Shown piece by piece: positions 59,046 to 64,000 of a stretch of DNA of 64,000 bases. Below the pieces are notes generated by a model, which saw nothing but the letters and a program-made list of their open reading frames with translations, did not search any database and had not been told where the DNA came from. The stretch is from Atriophallophorus winterbourni (Eukaryota; Platyhelminthes; Trematoda; Plagiorchiida; Microphallidae), in the NCBI GenBank assembly GCA_013407085.1, contig JACCGJ010013209.1, positions 1-64,000 of the forward strand, in the 5' to 3' direction. Positions within the stretch are counted from its first letter, which is position 1; the number at the start of each line of letters is the position of its first letter. The translations under genes were made by a program, and so were the position numbers.

Positions 59046-59049
59046 ATTT

Positions 59050-61300
59050 TTGTTGATGTTGTTACTCTCTTTTTGTCGATATCAACCATAGATTTTCAAC
59101 ACGAGCGCATGATGGTTTCATGTTTTGCAGCTTTCAGAATAACTAAACAGTTTAATTGGGGATTGAAAATCTCTCCCACAGAGATGACAACTATCGGCTG
59201 TATTCACTCGATCAGCGTAAGTAACACGTCAGAGGCGTGATCTACGCTCAGGGTCCAAGAACTGTCTGCTCATTCCACATGCAGCAGACGATTATGTACA
59301 CAGTGCCTCTTAAGTGCTCGGTCAAGTGCAAGATTTTCACAATTCGTAGGGTCAATGCCAGGCGACTAGATATTACCTTTACAAACGTCTTCATAACGCA
59401 AGTGTGGTTTGCCCAATGCCCAGCATATGTTCTAGGTACTCTGTATGCTTCGTCAAAGGAGAACGTTCACCTTTGCTTCGTCTCTGCATGGATTGCTTAA
59501 GTCTTACTGTCTTAAAATAAAACTTCTATTACGCACGTACTGTATACCACCTCCTTGGTCTTCATTATCAACTTTCGGTTTCCCAAGACGCAAGAGTTCA
59601 ATTGGGAACTGCTCTGCCAATCCGATACGCAATCTTTGTGTCGAGCGAGAGGTCATCCACAAGGGTTAAACCGAGATATGCAAATTGATGTACTGGTTCC
59701 GCTGTCAGTTTATAACTGGAATGTGCCGATGGCACACAGTCCATTCTCCAAGCTTCGTCCAAGCTTATAGTAAGTTTAAAGTCTTGGCATGCAGAAAATA
59801 TCAATCTGTTAGCGAAAGAAGTTGCTCTTTGGATGAGCACTAATGGCTCATTATTAGAAAATTGCGGGTCACGGATTAGCACATCTGGTACCATGGTTTG
59901 AGCTTTCAGGCGGTTCCGTTTGTAAAGCTTGACATCACATTGCGTATGTAGGTGAAAACCTTTTGTGTCGATCTTTGAAGCGTGCATCGGCAACTAAGAA
60001 AAGCAAATTCAAAACATCAGGCTTTGCAACCTGAAACGATCTAGGCACAACTAAGGCACAGGTTGTGCTAATCCGTGACTTGATGTTTGCCGACAATGCA
60101 ACCTTTATTGCTCACTCTCTAGAGTACCTAGAGTCGCTAGAACGCACAGGCGAATTTCAAAAGATTCAAATTGCAACCGTTAAAATAGACTGAGTAGTTC
60201 TTGCCAGAGTGGATAAAAATGAAGAGTTTGACAGTCTTGTGTGCAGCCTATAAGATAAAACATTTTAAAAATTCCCCTCTGTCGGGCGTAGTCAAATGTT
60301 TTAGTTAGATCATTGAAAACAGCGAATAATGACAATCTCTGTTCCCGACATTACTCTTGAAGTTATTTTAAGCAAAATATCATGTCTACTTTTGATCTTC
60401 CCCAGCGAAAGCCACAGTGTGATTTATAGTAAAAGCTGCTAACTACTTTTTATAGCCACATCTGTAAAACTCTAGCGAAAACGTCACCTAAAACATTTAA
60501 AAGCAAAATTTATTTGTGAGGTTTCACTCATCACCAAGGGACTTTCTTCTCGCTTAGCCGGTGATTACTGTTTTGAGCTCATCAAGACTAGCGAGAGAAT
60601 TCCAGTGTTAACTTGTTCGTAAATATTCAACATATTTGAGTGAATGCGGTTACATCGTGCTGTCCCTATAGTAGATAAAAAAGATGTGTAATACTCATCT
60701 TTCCCAAACAATTTGCAACTTTAATTCTACATACATCCGCCCTCGTATTAAATATGGTATACCTGCAAGGGATCCTCAGTTTAAAATTTTGTGTTCAACT
60801 ATTGGAAACTCAACAGCGTCGTTGGATATATTATTTATCCTTACAAAACGCGACTTGGAAGATTGAAATTGCTTTCACTCTAATACAGACGACAACGTTT
60901 GACATTAATCTTGAACATTATATTCTGATAATTGTTTCACCTTCTGACCCGATGTATATCTTATTGTTTCATGTAATTTATAACTTTTAACCTGCATATC
61001 ATCAATGAATGAATCTTAGAAATATGAATGGCTTATCTGATCCCATCTTACATACAGAGAAATTGATCATTATCCACAACATTTTAATATCGAGGTTAAT
61101 TTCGGTCCATTAGGTATTTCTACTCCCGCTAGGTCTCTACAGGACCTTATTTAAAGCTCCTCTAAGGAGCCGTAATTTTTCATTCGGTGTCATTCGTTTG
61201 GACTTCAAGATCGTTCACAAATCTCTTATAAGTCAGCAGTCATAAGGGAAGCTTTTGTTTCGAACCAATATGATGTTCGCGCTTTCTTTCGTAACAAAAG
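59050..61300 (-). mobile_element. RTE-like retrotransposon, copy D, interrupted
   Basis: Follows copy A from its 3' end (about 59060) through RT remnants (59993-59598, with RNRLKAQTMVPDVLIRD and DFKLTISLD) to about 60675, and again at 61030-61300 (inter-domain region). Between 60680 and 61015 lies a CR1-like fragment in the opposite orientation, so copy D is the older element. Heavily mutated. Confidence 0.72.
60680..61015 (+). mobile_element. CR1-like 3' fragment nested in RTE copy D
   Basis: Reads FNSTYIRPRIKYGIPARDPQ near 60720, matching the CR1-like thumb (NTYLRPAIEYAVQAWSP in copy 3), then decays; it ends near 61010 in AATGAATGAATC. It splits the RTE-like copy. Confidence 0.6.
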
Positions 61301-61469
61301 TTGAAAATATAATATAATGATAGTTAAGCAGAGGTACTATGGTCAGGGTGAAAAACGAAAAAAAGCTTGAAGCAATTCAATTAGAAGGATTTCAATTCAA
61401 TTAACAATTTAAATTTATTATCCAATAATGAATTTTCGTGATTCAATACAGGGGTTCGTTTGCTTACTG

Positions 61470-62640
61470 AGCATTTCAAGAAACACGTAAAAATCCAAAT
61501 GGGAGAAATTGTTTTTGATTAGAGGGATCACAAATATAGATCCGTGGGGTCAAGATACATCGTTTTCTTTGAATCACGGTAAAGTGTGAAAAAGGCATCA
61601 AGACTTCTTTCGAACATCAGTTGATTTGGTGAGTTTACAACATAAAGGTTAGGTGGATCCAGGTAAAACTAACTCCCACGGCGAAAAATGTCTTCTACAT
61701 CTGATTCACGAGTGAGGATCTGAGAAATACTCTAAGAGGGAAATAAAACATTCATAATGTTGCTTTGGCATATTCATTATATATCTGCCCCGCCGTCAAC
61801 TGAACTACTGAACACATAAATAAAACAGGAGATAAACTCGGACTGTCATGCAATGCTGGCCTGCAAAGTAAATCACTTGTTTTGTTCAAGGCTCATTGGC
61901 TATCGGTAACTGGAAAATAGCTCTTTTATGTTTTATGATTTTTATGTTTTATCTATGTTCCAAGCTGCAAGGCTGACGTTTATCGACTGGCAATTTAACA
62001 TATGAGAAAAATCGGTCAATCCCAGCGTGTAAATTCGCATATCATCAACTAGCTTCGTCGCCCAGTGGCAGATTGTTTACAACAAATAAAAGCCTCTACG
62101 CAACCACGTTGCCCAACTTGGATCATGTATTATACCATCGCATTATTGTAAGTATTCAAAATGCGGGCAAGCGTCTGAGGAGCAAACCGCCCAAATATTC
62201 TCCTCTGCAAAGCCAAGATACCGCTTGCCCTGTTGAATACTTTTTGACAGTGAGTATTCGGTTTCAAGTTATTAGTAATCTAGATACCGAGAATATTCTT
62301 AGCACTGGTCCAAGTCAGGTTTTCATCACCAAGATAATATGTATGCTCTATTGCCGACCACGTTGTAACATTTTACATTTACGAATGTTGAAACACATCT
62401 GATTTAGTTGAGACCAATGATACAGTGCATTCAAATCCTAATGCAGCATGAAACAATCTTCAATCGATCGGATTTGCTTCCATATTTTTATGTCATCAGA
62501 AAAAGACCAATTTAACGTCGTACTGTTTGCGCAATATCATTTATGTAAAACAATAAAAGGATGAGCCCTAGCACTGAACGTTGAAAACGCCGCTGGTGAC
62601 ATTGACAGATTTTGAAAGAACGCCGTCCATGGCGGTCCTG
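61470..62640 (-). mobile_element. CR1-like retrotransposon, copy 6, truncated
   Basis: Minus strand. 62600-62540 reads a degraded motif B (SVLGLILLLFYINDIA), followed by FSDDIKIWKQIRSIEDC (catalytic FADD changed to FSDD) and MCFNIRKCKMLQ. Further along, 61700-61560 reads VNSPNQLMFERSLDAFFTLY, the usual C-terminal block. Its 5' side is cut by another element at about 62640. Confidence 0.65.
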
Positions 62641-62935
62641 CACTAAGCATATTCTTGGAGTGTTTGCTTAACCTTGTGTGTTGTCACGCGGAGTGACGAG
62701 AAAAGCTCATTATAATGCATCACAGTGAAAGCCGCAAGGAAGCTGCCGTGCTGATGTCGCTCTACTCGTCCATGAAACTTGTTTGAATGTATGTTCCATT
62801 CGAGATGTAAGCACATCTTTCCAGTTTGTTTGTGCTTACTCTTCTATACAATTCATGGTTGTATGGCAGTTGAGCATTCGGTACGTGCTACCGGTGTAAT
62901 GCTGTCTTTGATGATGATGATGATTGATGTTACTC
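62620..62935 (+). mobile_element. 3' end of the second trematode non-LTR family
   Basis: Aligns with 47530-47860 (GGCGGTCYTGCACTAAGCAT, CTGCCGTGCTGATGTCRCTC, CACCGGTGTAATGCTGTC equivalents) and ends in a GAT tandem tail at about 62911-62930. It is inserted in CR1-like copy 6. Confidence 0.82.
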
Positions 62936-63455
62936 GCAAGCAATCAATGATTTTATGCGTCTTTACATCGTGCCGTGCTATCGCATTATTTTGCGCTTCC
63001 GATCATCAGGTTATAATTATCTTACACATATATGTACGTGGATATATTATTATTATTATTATTATTATTCCACATCCACTGGTTATATATTCAACATCGT
63101 GCGACCAACTACAGAAGCGTTTCGTCGTATTCAATTCTGAATTTGCTGTTATTCTTGAACACCGCTTTTTTGTTGCGCTCACGATATTCATTATCGATCG
63201 CTCCACAGAACCACTGCAAGTGCACACACCACTGAACAGTGCTGCACACAAACCAGAACGGATGACTCCAGCTTTATTTGAAAAAAATCAAAATTTTAGC
63301 GTGTACAATTAAAATAATGACTACTTAAATATGAATAAATGTATTTGACAATGTAAGAAGTAACCGCTGTTCGAACATTCCTAGTGACTTCTTACATATT
63401 CGGATTAAAGTAAAATGTATGTTGAGGTGATCTATTAATGATAAACCAATTATGT
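62936..63455. other. Spacer with ATT microsatellite
   Basis: An ATT trinucleotide run lies at about 63042-63069. The long plus frame crossing this region is an artefact of the repeat sequence. A somewhat GC-richer patch at 63100-63270 is open on both strands but not recognisable. Confidence 0.4.
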
Positions 63456-63459
63456 GAAT

Positions 63460-64000
63460 CAAGCATCAAGAATCAAGGATCAGGATGCCATGGTAAAGAA
63501 AAGCTATCGCTTTACATGTACCATTGAATGACAGCTATATAAAACACAGAGGATGCAATCAAAATTCCATAGAGTCATTTGGTTTGTGTGGGTTCATATT
63601 GGGTCAATATACAGGGCCGATAGTGGAGTGTTGTTTGATATAAGCATCCAGTTCCAATTTGAACTCGCAGATCTTTGGAGCGTTTACAATATCCTGTGAT
63701 AGTGAAATCCACATAAAGCAAATACGCACCGAGAAGAATTACGTCTACAATCGAGCCATGATTGCGGCATAACGAGACAACTTGAATGACTCCATTTATC
63801 CTTAGGGGAACTAACATTTATCAAATGGCGAGAAATTGATTTTATATTTGCAGTAATTAATATGTTAGGATCATGTCGCTCATTAAATTTTCGTTGTGAG
63901 AAATCGGTCAATCCCAGCGTGGAAATCCGCATCCCATCAACTAGCTTCGTCGCCCAGTGGCAGATTTTTTACAACAAATAAAAGCCTCAACGCAACCACG
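63460..64000 (-). mobile_element. CR1-like retrotransposon, copy 7, runs off the window
   Basis: The 3' end is marked by TTGATTC-type repeats at 63455-63475. Coding traces on the minus strand include LTDFSQRKFNERHD (63905 region) and the C-terminal block around 63690-63600. 63895-64000 matches 61990-62105 of copy 6 closely. The element continues beyond 64000. Confidence 0.72.

Noticed and set aside
62779..63312. Longest anonymous plus-strand frame (177 codons)
   Set aside because: It crosses a retroelement 3' UTR, a GAT tail and an ATT microsatellite; the Met and Ile runs come from those repeats.
1..64000. CRISPR arrays, bacterial operons, rRNA genes
   Set aside because: No direct-repeat/spacer pattern, no ribosome-binding-site organised genes and no rRNA motifs; the retroelements and U6 RNA point to a eukaryote.

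Overview
The window looks like nuclear DNA of a trematode, most likely a schistosome-type blood fluke. It is strongly AT-rich, has no bacterial gene architecture, and is dominated by old retroelements of families common in flukes: CR1-like and RTE-like non-LTR elements, a Penelope-like element with a GIY-YIG domain, and a Ty3/Gypsy Gag-protease. It also carries dispersed repeats with hammerhead-ribozyme cores resembling the schistosome S-alpha SINE/satellite family. Host species is inferred from these families, not shown directly.

Layout: 1-3.5 kb is AT-rich and gene-poor. 3.5-13.6 kb is a retroelement nest: a hammerhead repeat, a CR1-like copy (4.4-6.65 kb), and an RTE-like copy on the minus strand (6.9-9.2 kb). 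That RTE is split by a 4.3 kb insertion that begins with a U6 snRNA copy and continues as a CR1-like element (9.2-13.5 kb). 13.6-18.8 kb shows nothing I can assign. 18.8-25.2 kb is three tandem copies of a ~2.05 kb non-coding repeat, the first interrupted by the best-preserved CR1-like copy. 25.6-27.7 kb holds two short head-to-tail arrays of ~230 bp hammerhead monomers on the minus strand. 28.4 kb has a possible terminal host exon. 29.9-31.9 kb is RTE-like, 32.5-35.6 kb a Penelope-like remnant with repeated terminal units, 37.1-38.6 kb a decayed CR1-like element. A 236 bp near-perfect hairpin sits at 41.94-42.18 kb. 43.2-45.4 kb is a Gypsy gag-protease with pol removed, 45.7-47.9 kb another non-LTR family, and 57-64 kb a further nest of CR1-like and RTE-like fragments.

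The most interesting non-transposon signal is on the minus strand between 56.8 and 51.2 kb: a TATA box, a short signal-peptide exon, and a series of tiny exons (21, 24, 24 and 21 nt) with good splice sites, all multiples of three and all joining in phase 1. This is the architecture of schistosome micro-exon genes (MEGs), whose products are secreted. RTE-like and hammerhead repeats lie in its introns. The exon chain is my prediction from sequence alone and needs transcript support.
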